Source: Paenibacillus sp. BK033
Lineage (GTDB): Bacteria > Bacillota > Bacilli > Paenibacillales > Paenibacillaceae
Reading direction: 5' to 3'
NCBI RefSeq assembly: GCF_004345425.1
Contig: NZ_SLVP01000001.1
Location: forward strand, 1,116,001-1,180,000
Length of the DNA: 64,000 nt
Shown here: positions 38,615 through 48,955 of the stretch, in pieces
Position numbering within the stretch: position 1 is the stretch's first letter
Layout of the letters: each line of letters opens with the position of its first letter
The notes under the pieces: generated by a model
What the model was told of the DNA's origin: nothing
Seen by the model: only the letters and a program-made list of their open reading frames with translations
Databases searched by the model: none
Position numbers and translations under genes: made by a program

Positions 38615-39046
38615 ATGGCATTCGAGGGATTATCGGAGCGGTATTCGAACCTGCTTGAAGCAGCGAAGGAGGCCATGTCGCGGGCATACGTGCCTTACTC
38701 CAATTTCCGCGTTGGCGCCGCGCTGCTGGACGAAAGCGGCCATGTCCATTACGGCTGCAACGTGGAAAATGCCGCGTACAGCCCTTGCAATTGCGCCGAG
38801 AGAACCGCGCTGTTCCGCGCAATCGCCGACGGCAAACGTCCGGGAGAATTTCAGGTTATTGCCGTCATGGGGGATACGGACGGACCGATTGCCCCATGCG
38901 GCGTATGCCGCCAGGTACTGGTAGAGCTATGCAAGCCGGATATGCCGGTCGTTATGGGCAATCTGCGCGGGGACTGGAACATTATGACGGTTAGCGAGCT
39001 GCTGCCGGGTGCATTTACTCCGGCTTCATTAGAGAAAGGAAGTTAA
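38615..39046 (+). CDS. cdd: Cytidine deaminase
   Basis: This 143-residue, short (tetrameric) cytidine deaminase has the catalytic zinc residues C60 and E62 (CNCAERTAL) and C95/C98 (PCGVCRQ). It salvages cytidine and deoxycytidine to the uridine forms. The ATG at 38615 has AGGAG ten bases upstream; the in-frame TTG at 38606 overlaps the ribosome site. Confidence 0.95.
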   Translation: MAFEGLSERYSNLLEAAKEAMSRAYVPYSNFRVGAALLDESGHVHYGCNVENAAYSPCNCAERTALFRAIADGKRPGEFQVIAVMGDTDGPIAPCGVCRQVLVELCKPDMPVVMGNLRGDWNIMTVSELLPGAFTPASLEKGS

Positions 39047-39054
39047 TTATTCAT

Positions 39055-39954
39055 ATGACTGAAACGAAATTCCGTTCCGGATTCGTGGCGATTATCGGTC
39101 GTCCGAATGTCGGCAAATCTACGCTTATGAATCATTTAATCGGGCAGAAAATTGCCATTATGTCGGACAAGCCGCAGACCACCCGAAATAAAATCCACGG
39201 CGTGTACACGACGGAAACGTCGCAGATCGTTTTCCTCGATACGCCCGGCATTCATAAACCGCAATCCAAGCTAGGCGACTATATGATGAAAACCGCGGAA
39301 GGCGCTTTAAAAGAGGTCGAGGCCGTACTTTTCCTGATTGACGTTGCCGATGGACTGGGCGGCGGCGACCGCTTTATCATCGAACAGCTGAAAAAGGTGG
39401 ATACGCCCGTATTTCTTGTGATGAACAAGATTGACAAGGTTCAGCCGGAAAAGCTTCTGGAAATTATCACCCAATACAAGGATTTGTATCCGTTTGCGGA
39501 GATTGTGCCGATCTCGGCGCTTCAAGGCAATAACGTCGAAACATTGCTTGCGCAAATCCAGAAATATTTGCCGGAGGGACCGCAATATTATCCGGCCGAT
39601 CAGGTCACCGACCATCCGGAGCAATTCGTCTGCGCGGAGCTGATCCGCGAGAAGATCCTGCATATGACCCGTGAAGAAATTCCGCATTCGATTGCGGTTG
39701 GCATCGAGGATATGAGAGTGCAGGAGAACGGCGTTGTATACATCGGCGCGGTTATCTTCGTGGAACGGGATTCCCAGAAAGGCATTATTATCGGCAAGAA
39801 GGGGGCCTTGCTGAAGGAAGTCGGCAAGCAGGCCCGCCGCGATATCGAAGCGCTGCTTGGATCGCGCACATTCCTGGAGCTTTGGGTCAAGGTGAAGAAG
39901 GATTGGCGCAATCAGGAGCGCGTATTGAAGGATTTCGGCTTCCGTCACGATTAA
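39055..39954 (+). CDS. era: GTPase Era
   Basis: Era binds 16S rRNA and helps 30S assembly. The 299-residue protein has GRPNVGKST (15-23), [17 protein letters not shown] and a C-terminal KH domain ([20 protein letters not shown]). It lies nine bases after cdd. Confidence 0.97.
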   Translation: MTETKFRSGFVAIIGRPNVGKSTLMNHLIGQKIAIMSDKPQTTRNKIHGVYTTETSQIVFLDTPGIHKPQSKLGDYMMKTAEGALKEVEAVLFLIDVADGLGGGDRFIIEQLKKVDTPVFLVMNKIDKVQPEKLLEIITQYKDLYPFAEIVPISALQGNNVETLLAQIQKYLPEGPQYYPADQVTDHPEQFVCAELIREKILHMTREEIPHSIAVGIEDMRVQENGVVYIGAVIFVERDSQKGIIIGKKGALLKEVGKQARRDIEALLGSRTFLELWVKVKKDWRNQERVLKDFGFRHD

Positions 39955-40054
39955 GCCGATTTGACGAATTTTGTTAAGGATAGCATTCGGCAAATTACCG
40001 TATCCTAATTACCGTCTGGGGCTTCATTTCCATGGCGGAAAGGGATGAATACGA

Positions 40055-40216
40055 ATGCGAAATTTTTCGTGGAAGTATTTTACATTGACCGGTGATGTGG
40101 AGTCGTACATGCTCTACAAGGAAATGGATCAACTTGGTCCAGAGAATCATCCTCAACATTTGCCGGGAGACAATGAAGAGCTTGCTGCTGAGTTCGAGGA
40201 GTCGTCTGCCCTTTAA
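40055..40216 (+). CDS. yqzL: YqzL family small protein
   Basis: This 53-residue protein, MRNFSWKYFTLTGDVESYML then YKEMDQL, lies between era and recO. That is the position of yqzL in B. subtilis, and the N-terminal pattern (F-W-K-x-F-x-x-T-G-x-x-x-x-Y-x-L) fits the family. The acidic tail is lengthened. The function is unknown. An AAAGGGATG site is upstream. Confidence 0.82.
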   Translation: MRNFSWKYFTLTGDVESYMLYKEMDQLGPENHPQHLPGDNEELAAEFEESSAL

Positions 40217-40265
40217 TTGATTACGTTGCAGGCTGCCTTGAATCAAGCATGGGGGAGAAGGTAGT

Positions 40266-41015
40266 ATGCTATATCGTGTGGAGGGCATTGTCATCCGCAG
40301 CATGGACTATGGGGAAGGCAATAAAATAATTACGCTGCTGACGAAAACAAACGGAAAGCTTGGCGTAATGGTGCGCGGCGCGAAGAAGGTGAAGAGCAGG
40401 CATGCTTCTCTCGCGCAGCCATTTACATACGGCGAGTTCGTATTTTTCCGAAATAAAGGTTTAGGCACGCTCAATGCTGGTGAGATTCTCCAATCTCACC
40501 ATCTTTTACGTGAGAAGCTTGATTTGGCGGCTTACGCTTCTTATTTGGCTGAGCTTACGGACAAGATGCTCCAGGAAGACGAATCCGGCGCGATGCTGTT
40601 TGAACAGCTTAAGGCCGGGCTTGCCGCAATGGAGGAAGGGAAAGATCCGCAAATCGTCTCGCATTTGTTCGAGATGCGAATATTAGAGGCTTCAGGTTAT
40701 GCTCCGGAATTGGAGGCCTGCGTCAATTGCGGCAGCGAGCAGGGACCTTTCCGCTTAAGTCCGCACGCAGGCGGAGTGCTATGCCCGAGCTGCGCAAGAA
40801 ACGATGCCCAGGCAATTGCGATGGGGGATGGGGCTTATAAGCTTCTGCGGTTGTTCAGCCGGATGGACCTGAGGCGTCTTGGCGCCATTCAGGTGAAGCC
40901 GGAGACCAAGAAAGAGCTCAAGAAGCTGATGCGGGAGCTTATGGATGTCCATATCGGCATTCAATTGAAATCGAGAACGTTTCTTGATCAAATGGATAAG
41001 TATTCCTTCGAATAA
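40266..41015 (+). CDS. recO: DNA repair protein RecO
   Basis: RecO loads RecA with RecR on single-stranded DNA. The 249-residue protein has an N-terminal OB-fold (YRVEGIVIRSMDYGEGNKII). A zinc site is formed by CVNCGSEQ and CPSC. It ends at a terminator, and the glycyl T-box follows. Confidence 0.95.
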   Translation: MLYRVEGIVIRSMDYGEGNKIITLLTKTNGKLGVMVRGAKKVKSRHASLAQPFTYGEFVFFRNKGLGTLNAGEILQSHHLLREKLDLAAYASYLAELTDKMLQEDESGAMLFEQLKAGLAAMEEGKDPQIVSHLFEMRILEASGYAPELEACVNCGSEQGPFRLSPHAGGVLCPSCARNDAQAIAMGDGAYKLLRLFSRMDLRRLGAIQVKPETKKELKKLMRELMDVHIGIQLKSRTFLDQMDKYSFE

Positions 41016-41017
41016 GC

Positions 41018-41055
41018 GGCATGCTCAGTCCGTTGACCGAGCATGCCGTTTTTTA
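41018..41055 (+). terminator. Rho-independent terminator after recO
   Basis: CGGCATGCTC (41018-41027) pairs perfectly with GAGCATGCCG (41040-41049), followed by TTTTTT. Confidence 0.92.
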
Positions 41056-41100
41056 TTATTCCGTATGATTGATCTTGGGCATTAGTACCTAATAACTGGT

Positions 41101-41129
41101 TTGACAACTGCATGAAAAGTGTTTAATAT
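41101..41129 (+). promoter_or_regulatory. Sigma-A promoter of glyQS
   Basis: TTGACA (41101-41106) and TAATAT (41124-41129) are 17 bases apart. They lie just upstream of the T-box leader. Confidence 0.75.
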
Positions 41130-41144
41130 ATTTGAATATGAAGA

Positions 41145-41385
41145 TGGACAGTGATGGAGAAAGTAGCAGTTGATGCCTTGAATTAGCGATCCGGGGATAG
41201 TGGGAGCCCGGTCAGGCTAAATTTGCGAAAGGCACTCCGGAGTCAGTTAACGAAAAGAGGATTTTCGCACGCTGCTGGAATGAGCAGCGACAAGCGGAGG
41301 TCAAGTAGGGTGGAACCGCGGGAGTCAGCAGCTCTCGTCCCTACGTCTGGGAGCAGGCGTAGAGACGGGAGCTTTTTGTGTCCCC
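41145..41385 (+). promoter_or_regulatory. Glycyl T-box riboswitch
   Basis: The leader has the AGAAAGTAG start of stem I. A likely specifier GGC is at 41231-41233, pairing with the GCC anticodon of tRNA-Gly. The conserved T-box sequence AGGGTGGAACCGCG is at 41307-41320. The terminator stem GCTCTCGTCCCTACG / CGTAGAGACGGGAGC with TTTTT is at about 41331-41378. Uncharged tRNA-Gly would promote readthrough into glyQS. Confidence 0.95.
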
Positions 41386-41423
41386 GCCTTCGCCATACTA
41401 AACGATAAAGGAGCTAAGAGGTC

Positions 41424-42311
41424 ATGAATTTTCAAAACATGATATTGACTCTGCAGCAGTTCTGGGCAGAGCAAAACTGTATCCTCGTACAGCCGTACGA
41501 TGTCGAGAAGGGCGCGGGAACGATGAACCCGATGACCTTCCTCCGCACGATTGGCCCGGAGCCATGGAACGTAGCTTATGTGGAGCCTTCCCGCCGTCCT
41601 GCCGACGGCCGTTACGGGGAGAATCCGAACCGATTGTATCAGCATCATCAATTTCAGGTCATCCTGAAGCCTTCCCCCGACAACATTCAGGAGCTGTACC
41701 TGGAAAGCTTGAAGCGTCTTGGAATCGATCCAAAGCATCACGATATCCGCTTTGTCGAAGACAACTGGGAATCCCCCACTCTTGGCGCATGGGGCCTTGG
41801 CTGGGAAGTATGGCTGAACGGCATGGAAATTACCCAATTTACGTACTTCCAGCAAGTCGGCGGCATCGATGCCAACCCGGTTGCGGTCGAAATTACGTAC
41901 GGCATGGAGCGCCTCGCTTCATACATTCAGGAAAAAGAGAATGTGTTTGATTTGGAGTGGGTAGACGGCGTAACTTACGGTGACGTCTTCCTGCAGCCGG
42001 AATTCGAGCATTCGAAATATACGTTTGAGACTTCCGATTCAGCGATGTTGTTCCAGCTGTTCAACATGTATGAGGAAGAAGCCAAAAAAACGATGGAGCA
42101 TAACCTCGTATTTCCGGCTTACGATTACGTGTTGAAATGCTCCCATACGTTTAACCTGCTGGACGCACGCGGCGCTATAAGCGTAACGGAACGCACGGGC
42201 TATATTATGCGCGTCCGCAACTTGGCGCGCGCTTGCGCAGCGACTTATCTGGAGGAGCGGGAACGTCTCGGCTTCCCTCTGCTGAAGAAAGGAGTGGAGA
42301 ACAATGGCTAA
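41424..42311 (+). CDS. glyQ: Glycyl-tRNA synthetase alpha subunit
   Basis: GlyQ holds the class II catalytic core of the heterotetrameric enzyme. The 295-residue protein has the typical start [17 protein letters not shown], the motif [20 protein letters not shown], and [14 protein letters not shown]. It lies downstream of the T-box and overlaps glyS by eight bases. Confidence 0.98.
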   Translation: MNFQNMILTLQQFWAEQNCILVQPYDVEKGAGTMNPMTFLRTIGPEPWNVAYVEPSRRPADGRYGENPNRLYQHHQFQVILKPSPDNIQELYLESLKRLGIDPKHHDIRFVEDNWESPTLGAWGLGWEVWLNGMEITQFTYFQQVGGIDANPVAVEITYGMERLASYIQEKENVFDLEWVDGVTYGDVFLQPEFEHSKYTFETSDSAMLFQLFNMYEEEAKKTMEHNLVFPAYDYVLKCSHTFNLLDARGAISVTERTGYIMRVRNLARACAATYLEERERLGFPLLKKGVENNG

Positions 42312-44385
42312 GGATTTATTGCTGGAGATTGGACTTGAGGAAGTACCGGCGCGTTTTGTGCGCGGCGCCATGAACCAATTGAAGGACAAGGCGGTCAAAT
42401 GGTTCGACGATTCGCGCATTCCGTACGAATCGGTTGAGGTGTTCGCTACGCCTCGCCGTCTTGCCCTGTATGTAAAAGGCGTAGCCGAGAAACAGGAAGA
42501 CGTCAACGAGCAGGTTAAAGGTCCTTCGCGTAAAATCGCCCTTGACGATCAAGGCAACTGGAGCAAAGCGGCGCTTGGTTTCGCGCGCAGCCAAGGCGTT
42601 GATCCGGAGCAATTCTTTTTCCAGGAGCTTGCCGGCGTTGAGTACGTGTATGCGAACAAAAGCAGCGTAGGCACGGAAACGGCTTCCGTATTGCCGGAAG
42701 GGCTGACAAACCTGATCACATCGATGTCCTTCCCGAAAAACATGCGTTGGGGCAGTTATGAACTGAAGTTCGTGCGTCCGATCAAATGGATTATCGCTTT
42801 GTTTGGGCAAGACATTATTCCGATTGAAATCACGAACGTAAAGAGCGGCAATGTATCCCGCGGCCATCGCTTCCTGGGCCAGGAGACGGTTGTTGCATCT
42901 CCGGCGGATTATAAAGAGCGTCTGCGCGAGCAGCATGTTATTGTTGACGTGGAAGAACGCGAGCAGCTGATCGTGACTCAAATCGAGGAGCTTGCCAAGG
43001 AGAAGAGCTGGGAAATCGCGATCAAGGAAGATTTGCTCGAAGAGGTCTTATTCCTGGTCGAGTATCCGAACGTATTATATGGAACGTTTGATCCGGCTTT
43101 CCTCAACATTCCGCAAGAGGTTCTTATAACGTCGATGCGCGAGCATCAGCGCTATTTCCCGGTATTAAACGCGGAAGGCCAGCTGCAGCCGTTCTTCGTA
43201 ACCGTGCGTAACGGCGACCGGACTTCGATCGAGAATGTTGCGAAAGGCAACGAGAAGGTTCTTCGCGCTCGTCTGTCCGACGCGAAATTCTTCTACGAGG
43301 AAGACCAGAAGCTTGAGATTAACGATGCGCTTGCGAAGCTTGAAAATATCGTTTACCACGAAGAGCTGGGTACGGTTGCCGATAAGGTTAGAAGAATCCG
43401 CGCGACAACCGATCTGATTGCCTCGAAGCTGGGCGTCGATGCGGACACAGCTTCGGCGGCAAGCCGCGCGGCTGATATTTCCAAATTTGACCTGGTTACG
43501 CAAATGGTATACGAATTCCCTGAACTGCAAGGCATTATGGGCGAGGATTACGCCCGCAAAGCAGGAGAAAGCGAAACGGTAGCAAAAGCGATCAATGAGC
43601 ACTATCAGCCTCGCTTTGCTGGCGATCGCGCGCCGGCATCCCTCGTAGGCGCCATTGTCAGCCTTGCCGACAAAATGGACACGATCGCGGGCTGCTTCTC
43701 GATCGGCATTATTCCGACAGGTTCGCAGGATCCGTACGCCCTGCGCCGTCAAGCATCGGGTATCGTTCAGATTATTCTGGCTCAAGGCCTTGATCTGAAG
43801 CTGACAGACCTGTTTGACGCGGCTCTCCAGGTGCATGAAGCACGCGGAATGAAACGCGGCGCGGACGAGATTCGCAAAGACATGAACGACTTCTTTGCGC
43901 TTCGCGTGAAGAACGTTTTGTCGGAGCAAGCTAATCGTTATGACGTCGTTGACGCAGTTATGGCAACCGGCTTTAACGATTTGCGTATTACCGTCGAGCG
44001 CGCCGCGTTGATTAACGAATTGGCTTCCGGCAGCGAGAGAAGCGAATTCAAGCTGACGATCGATGCCTTTAACCGGGTATGCAATCTTGCTTCCAAAGCG
44101 GAATCGCGCACGGTGGATTCAGCCCTCTTCGAAGAAGCGGCGGAAGGCGCGCTTTACGAGCAGTGGCAAAAAGCCCATCCAGCGGTCGCGGACGCTATCG
44201 CCGAGGGGGATATCGCTTCCGCGCTTGCCAATTTGTCTTCGCTTAAGCAGGCGATTAACGCGTATTTCGATTCGGTAATGGTTATGGCCAAGGATGACGC
44301 CGTGCGCAGCAACCGTCTGGCGACTCTTGCGCTTATCGCGGACGACATTACGGCTATTGCCGACTTCTCGAAGCTGGTCTGGTAA
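42304..44385 (+). CDS. glyS: Glycyl-tRNA synthetase beta subunit
   Basis: GlyS binds the tRNA and is required for charging. The 693-residue protein has the N-terminal [15 protein letters not shown], the HD-like core and the C-terminal anticodon-binding region. It overlaps glyQ. In B. subtilis the next gene is ccpN; here yqfL follows directly. Confidence 0.97.
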   Translation: MAKDLLLEIGLEEVPARFVRGAMNQLKDKAVKWFDDSRIPYESVEVFATPRRLALYVKGVAEKQEDVNEQVKGPSRKIALDDQGNWSKAALGFARSQGVDPEQFFFQELAGVEYVYANKSSVGTETASVLPEGLTNLITSMSFPKNMRWGSYELKFVRPIKWIIALFGQDIIPIEITNVKSGNVSRGHRFLGQETVVASPADYKERLREQHVIVDVEEREQLIVTQIEELAKEKSWEIAIKEDLLEEVLFLVEYPNVLYGTFDPAFLNIPQEVLITSMREHQRYFPVLNAEGQLQPFFVTVRNGDRTSIENVAKGNEKVLRARLSDAKFFYEEDQKLEINDALAKLENIVYHEELGTVADKVRRIRATTDLIASKLGVDADTASAASRAADISKFDLVTQMVYEFPELQGIMGEDYARKAGESETVAKAINEHYQPRFAGDRAPASLVGAIVSLADKMDTIAGCFSIGIIPTGSQDPYALRRQASGIVQIILAQGLDLKLTDLFDAALQVHEARGMKRGADEIRKDMNDFFALRVKNVLSEQANRYDVVDAVMATGFNDLRITVERAALINELASGSERSEFKLTIDAFNRVCNLASKAESRTVDSALFEEAAEGALYEQWQKAHPAVADAIAEGDIASALANLSSLKQAINAYFDSVMVMAKDDAVRSNRLATLALIADDITAIADFSKLVW

Positions 44386-44437
44386 TACAGGTTGCACTCG
44401 TCAAAGTATCATTGTCGTCAATCCATAGAAGGAAGGG

Positions 44438-45259
44438 ATGATGATTGTGGCAGGTTCAGCTGAAGTGATTATTTACGTCGTATCCGACGCTGCGGGCGAT
44501 ACCGGAGAACTGGTCGTGAGGGCGGCGGTAGCGCAGTTCCATCCGGTGCAGACGGACATCCGCCGCGCACCGTTCGTCATGGATGTGCCCACCTTGGAGA
44601 GGTTCGTTTTGCAGGCCAAGCTTTCCGGAGCTATCATGCTCTACACGCTTGTTATTCCGCACTTGCGCGAAGCAATGAAGAATCTTGCCAAGGAGCATGA
44701 AGTGGAAGCCATCGATCTTCTCGGATCGTTGATCGAAAGCCTTGAACGGCAGACCGGCCGTCATTCCCGTCAAGAGCCGGGTCTCAATCACGTTCTGGAT
44801 GCGGATTACTTCCGCAAGGTGGATGCCGTGGAATTCGCGGTCCGTTACGATGACGCCAAGGACCCTTCCGGCGTCCTTAAAGCGGATATCGTGCTGATCG
44901 GTGTATCGCGCACGTCGAAAACCCCGCTGTCCATGTATCTGGCGCATCAAAAATATAAGGTAGCCAATATTCCGCTCGTCCCGGAAATCAAGCCGCCCAA
45001 GGAACTGTTTACCGTCCCGGTTGATCGGATTATCGGCCTAACGATAGGCGTGCCGTACTTGAACACGATCCGGAAGGAAAGGCTCAAGGCGCTTGGACTG
45101 CCGGACAGCGCTTCGTATGCGGCGGAGGACAGGATCCTGAAGGAGCTGGAATACGCGGAAGCGATTATGAAACAAATCGGATGCGTCATCATCGATGTGT
45201 CGCATCGCGCGGTGGAAGAAACGGCGAGTCTGATTATGGAGCATTTTCGCGGCGTTTAA
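44438..45259 (+). CDS. yqfL: Pyruvate, phosphate dikinase regulatory protein family (YqfL, DUF299)
   Basis: The family members are bifunctional kinase/phosphotransferases controlling PEP synthase or pyruvate phosphate dikinase. The 273-residue protein has IYVVSDAAGDTGELVVRAA and the P-loop GVSRTSKTPLSMYLA, followed by NIPLVPEIKPPKELF. ATG 44438, ATG 44441 and GTG 44447 are all possible starts, with AAGGAAGG just upstream; the first is kept. Confidence 0.9.
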   Translation: MMIVAGSAEVIIYVVSDAAGDTGELVVRAAVAQFHPVQTDIRRAPFVMDVPTLERFVLQAKLSGAIMLYTLVIPHLREAMKNLAKEHEVEAIDLLGSLIESLERQTGRHSRQEPGLNHVLDADYFRKVDAVEFAVRYDDAKDPSGVLKADIVLIGVSRTSKTPLSMYLAHQKYKVANIPLVPEIKPPKELFTVPVDRIIGLTIGVPYLNTIRKERLKALGLPDSASYAAEDRILKELEYAEAIMKQIGCVIIDVSHRAVEETASLIMEHFRGV

Positions 45260-45343
45260 GCTTGAAATGCAGGATTTTTTTGAAGTATTGCCGTATATAA
45301 TAGTACGGTAATTGAAATATACAACAATAAGCGGGGATGCGTG

Positions 45344-45814
45344 ATGGAGCTTAAACAACCGACAGTCGTCGTCGACGGCGACGCTTGTCCCGTTAAGACG
45401 GAAATTGCCCGGACCGCACGCAGCTTCCGCGTCCCGGTCGTCATGGTATCCTCCTATGACCATCGGCTTGAGCCGCAGGAAGGTGTTTCGGTTGTGCAAG
45501 TCGACCGGAGCAGCCAATCGGTCGACTTGTATATCGTCAATCATATAGCCAAAGGCGATATCGTGATTACGCAGGATTTTGGTCTGGCATGCATTGCAAT
45601 CGGAAAAGGGGCTGTCGTTTTGTCTCCGCGCGGCGAAGAGTATTCGGACGAGAACATCGATTATTTGATGGAACGGCGTCATGAATCCGCGAAAAGAAGG
45701 CGCGCAGGGGGGAAAACGAAAGGCCCAAAAGCAATGAATCATGAGGATCGGGAGCGTTTTCAACAAAAGTTGACAAAAGTTTTATCAAACTTGCAGGAGA
45801 AACATGACATTTAG
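45344..45814 (+). CDS. yqxD: YaiI/YqxD family protein (DUF188)
   Basis: This 156-residue protein has VVVDGDACPVKTEI and NDIV-like KGDIVITQDFGLACIAI, the PIN-like core of the family. It ends KTKGPKAMNHEDRERFQQKL. A nuclease-like fold is predicted and no activity is established. The ATG at 45344 is preferred over GTG 45341. It lies just upstream of dnaG, as in B. subtilis. Confidence 0.9.
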   Translation: MELKQPTVVVDGDACPVKTEIARTARSFRVPVVMVSSYDHRLEPQEGVSVVQVDRSSQSVDLYIVNHIAKGDIVITQDFGLACIAIGKGAVVLSPRGEEYSDENIDYLMERRHESAKRRRAGGKTKGPKAMNHEDRERFQQKLTKVLSNLQEKHDI

Positions 45815-45855
45815 CGAATATTATTTACGTGTCATTAGGATGAAGGTGATGGATA

Positions 45856-47694
45856 ATGACCTACGGTAAAATACCGGATGACGTTATTGAGGCGGTACGC
45901 CGTCATCATGACATCGTAGATACGGTGAGCAAATACGTTCATCTCTCTAAGAACGGCAAGTACATGAAAGGGCTTTGTCCCTTCCACTCGGAGAAGACGC
46001 CTTCCTTCACCGTCACGCCGGAGCTGCAGATATTCCACTGCTACGGCTGCGGGAAGACCGGCAACGTTATCCGGTTCGTGGAAGAGATCGAAAGCTATAC
46101 CTTTCCAGAAGCGGTCCGAGTGCTTGCCGAAGAGGCGGGCATCCCTGTTACCTGGGCTAATCCGGACGGCTCGAAGCCAACGGCAGCCGACACGGAACGA
46201 AGCGCTGTTCTTGAAGCCCATGAGCTGACTGCGAAATTTTACCATTATTTGCTGAACAATACGCAGTACGGCACCGAGGCAAAAGAATATTTGCGCGGGC
46301 GCGGGTTTGGCGACAAGCTGATCAATCAATTTATGATCGGTTATGCGCCCGAACAGTGGGATACGCTAAGCCGGTTCTTAACAGCGAGAAATTTCGATCC
46401 CGCCTTGATGGAGAAAGGCGGGCTGCTATCCGCGAAATCAGACGGAAGCGGATATGTAGACCGGTTTCGGGGACGAATCATGTTTCCGATTTGGGATCGG
46501 GACGGCAAGGTAACGGCGTTTGCGGGACGAATAATCGGCGACGGTCAGCCGAAATATTTGAACTCACCGGAAACGATGCTGTTTACGAAAAGCCGCACGA
46601 TTTACAATCTGCATCATGCGCGACCTGCCATCCGCAAGAGCAAGCAAGTTGTTTTATTCGAAGGGTATATGGATGTAATTAAATCTTGGAGTGCCGGCGT
46701 AAAGAACGGGATTGCCACAATGGGAACGGCCTTGACGGAGGAGCATTGCAGCATTCTTGCAAGGCAGGCTGAGGAAATCGTGGTCTGTTATGACGGTGAT
46801 GACGCCGGACAAGCTGCCGCTATGAAGTCTATTCCGATGCTCGAAGGAGCGGGGCTTAGAGTAATGGTGGCCATGCTTCCGAAAGGTAAGGATCCGGATG
46901 AATATATTACCGAATACGGTCCCGACGATTATCTTCGGGAAGTCATTGATCAGCCTGTCACAACTACAAAATTTAAGCTTATATATTCAAGAAAAAACCA
47001 TATACTGCTAAAAGAAGAAGGTCGGAAAAATTACTTGCTTGAAGCCGCCGGAATTGTGGCAGAGCTTGATTCGGCTATTGAACGCGAAGTATACCTGCAG
47101 GAGCTTTCGCGCGAATTTAATTTCCCATTAGAGGTATTAAAGCAGGATTGTCACATTAAGCATCAAGAATTGCAAAAAAAGAAACCCGGAAGGGATAATA
47201 ACGACAATTCGTGGAATAATGGTAGGAATGAAAATCGCCGAAGATCGGGGCCTCCCGTGCTAATGCCCGCTTATACGTATGTGGAGCGGAGGCTGCTTCA
47301 TGTGATGATGCGCGACAGGGATGTGGCGCAAACCGTGCATGAAAAGCTGGGAGACGCGTTCAATATTGAGGATCACGCAGCGCTTGCTGCTTATTTATAC
47401 GCTTTTTATGCGCAGGGCTATGATCCGGATGCCGGGAGGTTTATCGCCTCGCTCCAAGACGAACGTCTGGAGAGAACGGCTGCAGCCATTCTGATGATGG
47501 ACGGAGATTTTCCTTTTGACGATGCAATTTTGGAAGCCGATATTCAGGACATTATCAAAGTACCTAGGTTCCGGGAGATCGACCGAAAAAAAGAGGAAAT
47601 GATGCAGGCGGAACGCGCCGGAGATCATCTGCTCGCCGCGCAAATGTTAAGTGAGATTATAACCCTAGAGAGACAGCTAAAAGGAACGACTTGA
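45856..47694 (+). CDS. dnaG: DNA primase DnaG
   Basis: DnaG makes RNA primers at the replication fork. The 612-residue protein has the zinc-binding site C41, H44, C62 and C65 (CPFHSEKTPS, HCYGCG). The TOPRIM core is VLFEGYMDVIKSW and YDGDDAGQAA. The C-terminal helicase-binding domain follows a basic Asn/Arg-rich linker (about 438-470). It sits in the dnaG-sigA macromolecular synthesis operon. Confidence 0.97.
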   Translation: MTYGKIPDDVIEAVRRHHDIVDTVSKYVHLSKNGKYMKGLCPFHSEKTPSFTVTPELQIFHCYGCGKTGNVIRFVEEIESYTFPEAVRVLAEEAGIPVTWANPDGSKPTAADTERSAVLEAHELTAKFYHYLLNNTQYGTEAKEYLRGRGFGDKLINQFMIGYAPEQWDTLSRFLTARNFDPALMEKGGLLSAKSDGSGYVDRFRGRIMFPIWDRDGKVTAFAGRIIGDGQPKYLNSPETMLFTKSRTIYNLHHARPAIRKSKQVVLFEGYMDVIKSWSAGVKNGIATMGTALTEEHCSILARQAEEIVVCYDGDDAGQAAAMKSIPMLEGAGLRVMVAMLPKGKDPDEYITEYGPDDYLREVIDQPVTTTKFKLIYSRKNHILLKEEGRKNYLLEAAGIVAELDSAIEREVYLQELSREFNFPLEVLKQDCHIKHQELQKKKPGRDNNDNSWNNGRNENRRRSGPPVLMPAYTYVERRLLHVMMRDRDVAQTVHEKLGDAFNIEDHAALAAYLYAFYAQGYDPDAGRFIASLQDERLERTAAAILMMDGDFPFDDAILEADIQDIIKVPRFREIDRKKEEMMQAERAGDHLLAAQMLSEIITLERQLKGTT

Positions 47695-47725
47695 CGATCG
47701 GTTCTAGGGAGGAGGGAGTCGGAAT

Positions 47726-48856
47726 ATGGCGAATGATCAGCATACTGAACTAGAAGCCGAACAAAAATTGGATTTAGTGAAGGAACAATTGATTGAACAG
47801 GGGAAGAAAAGAGCCTCCTTAACTTATAAAGAGATTATGGAGAAATTATCGCCGTTTGATCAGGATCCGGAACAAATCGATGAGTTTTTCGAACAGCTCG
47901 ATGATTTAGGTATTGAGGTATTGAACGAGAGGGATGAGGATCGTGATCCGCTTAACCGCGGAGAAGATTCGGATCGCGAAAATGATGATTTCAATTTCGA
48001 CGATGACCTGGCTCTGCCTCCGGGAATCAAGATTAATGACCCTGTACGCATGTATTTGAAGGAAATAGGCCGTGTTCCGCTCCTGTCGGCGGATGATGAA
48101 ATCGAACTGGCAAGACGAATTGAGAACGGGGATGAGGAAGCGAAGCGCAGACTTGCGGAAGCGAACCTTCGTCTCGTTGTCAGTATCGCGAAACGTTATG
48201 TAGGCCGCGGCATGCTGTTCCTGGACTTGATTCAGGAAGGCAACATGGGTCTGATTAAAGCGGTAGAGAAGTTTGACCATCAAAAAGGCTTTAAGTTCAG
48301 TACGTACGCGACATGGTGGATTCGTCAGGCGATTACGCGCGCCATAGCGGACCAAGCGCGTACCATTCGGATTCCGGTTCATATGGTCGAAACGATCAAT
48401 AAGCTGATCCGGGTCTCGAGACAGCTCCTTCAAGAGCTTGGGCGCGAACCGACCCCGGAAGAAATCGCCGCGGAGATGGAACTCAGCACCGATAAAGTAA
48501 GGGAAATCATGAAGATTGCTCAAGAGCCAGTATCGCTCGAAACGCCGATTGGCGAAGAAGACGATTCGCATCTTGGCGACTTCATTGAAGATCAGGAAGC
48601 ACTGGCTCCTGCTGACGCAGCGGCTTATGAGCTGCTCAAGGAGCAACTGGAAGATGTTCTTGATACGTTGACGGAGCGTGAGGAAAATGTACTCCGTCTG
48701 CGTTTTGGCCTTGACGATGGCCGTACTCGCACCCTCGAAGAGGTTGGCAAGGTATTCGGCGTTACCCGCGAACGGATTCGTCAGATCGAAGCGAAAGCGC
48801 TCCGCAAGCTCCGTCATCCAAGCCGCAGCAAACGTCTTAAAGATTTCCTAGAATAA
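47726..48856 (+). CDS. sigA: RNA polymerase sigma factor SigA (RpoD)
   Basis: SigA is the main sigma factor. The 376-residue protein has region 1.2 ([17 protein letters not shown]) and region 2 ([38 protein letters not shown]). The region 4.2 HTH is [20 protein letters not shown]. The short, acidic region 1.1 is typical of Firmicutes. It lies 31 bases after dnaG. Confidence 0.98.
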   Translation: MANDQHTELEAEQKLDLVKEQLIEQGKKRASLTYKEIMEKLSPFDQDPEQIDEFFEQLDDLGIEVLNERDEDRDPLNRGEDSDRENDDFNFDDDLALPPGIKINDPVRMYLKEIGRVPLLSADDEIELARRIENGDEEAKRRLAEANLRLVVSIAKRYVGRGMLFLDLIQEGNMGLIKAVEKFDHQKGFKFSTYATWWIRQAITRAIADQARTIRIPVHMVETINKLIRVSRQLLQELGREPTPEEIAAEMELSTDKVREIMKIAQEPVSLETPIGEEDDSHLGDFIEDQEALAPADAAAYELLKEQLEDVLDTLTEREENVLRLRFGLDDGRTRTLEEVGKVFGVTRERIRQIEAKALRKLRHPSRSKRLKDFLE

Positions 48857-48875
48857 GATAGCTTTAACCGATAAG

Positions 48876-48909
48876 GACCTTTCTGCTCTTGCAGCAAGGT
48901 CTTTTTTTC
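48876..48909 (+). terminator. Rho-independent terminator after sigA
   Basis: GACCTTTCTGC pairs with GCAGCAAGGTC, followed by TTTTTTTT. Confidence 0.9.
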
Positions 48910-48955
48910 CAATTGACCCTATCGTCATTCTACCGGAGAGGACAACATAAGGCAT

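Noticed and set aside
45292-45309. CCGTA-TATAATAG-TACGG palindrome at the yqxD promoter region
   Set aside because: The arms are only five bases, the -35 is not clear, and it may be chance.
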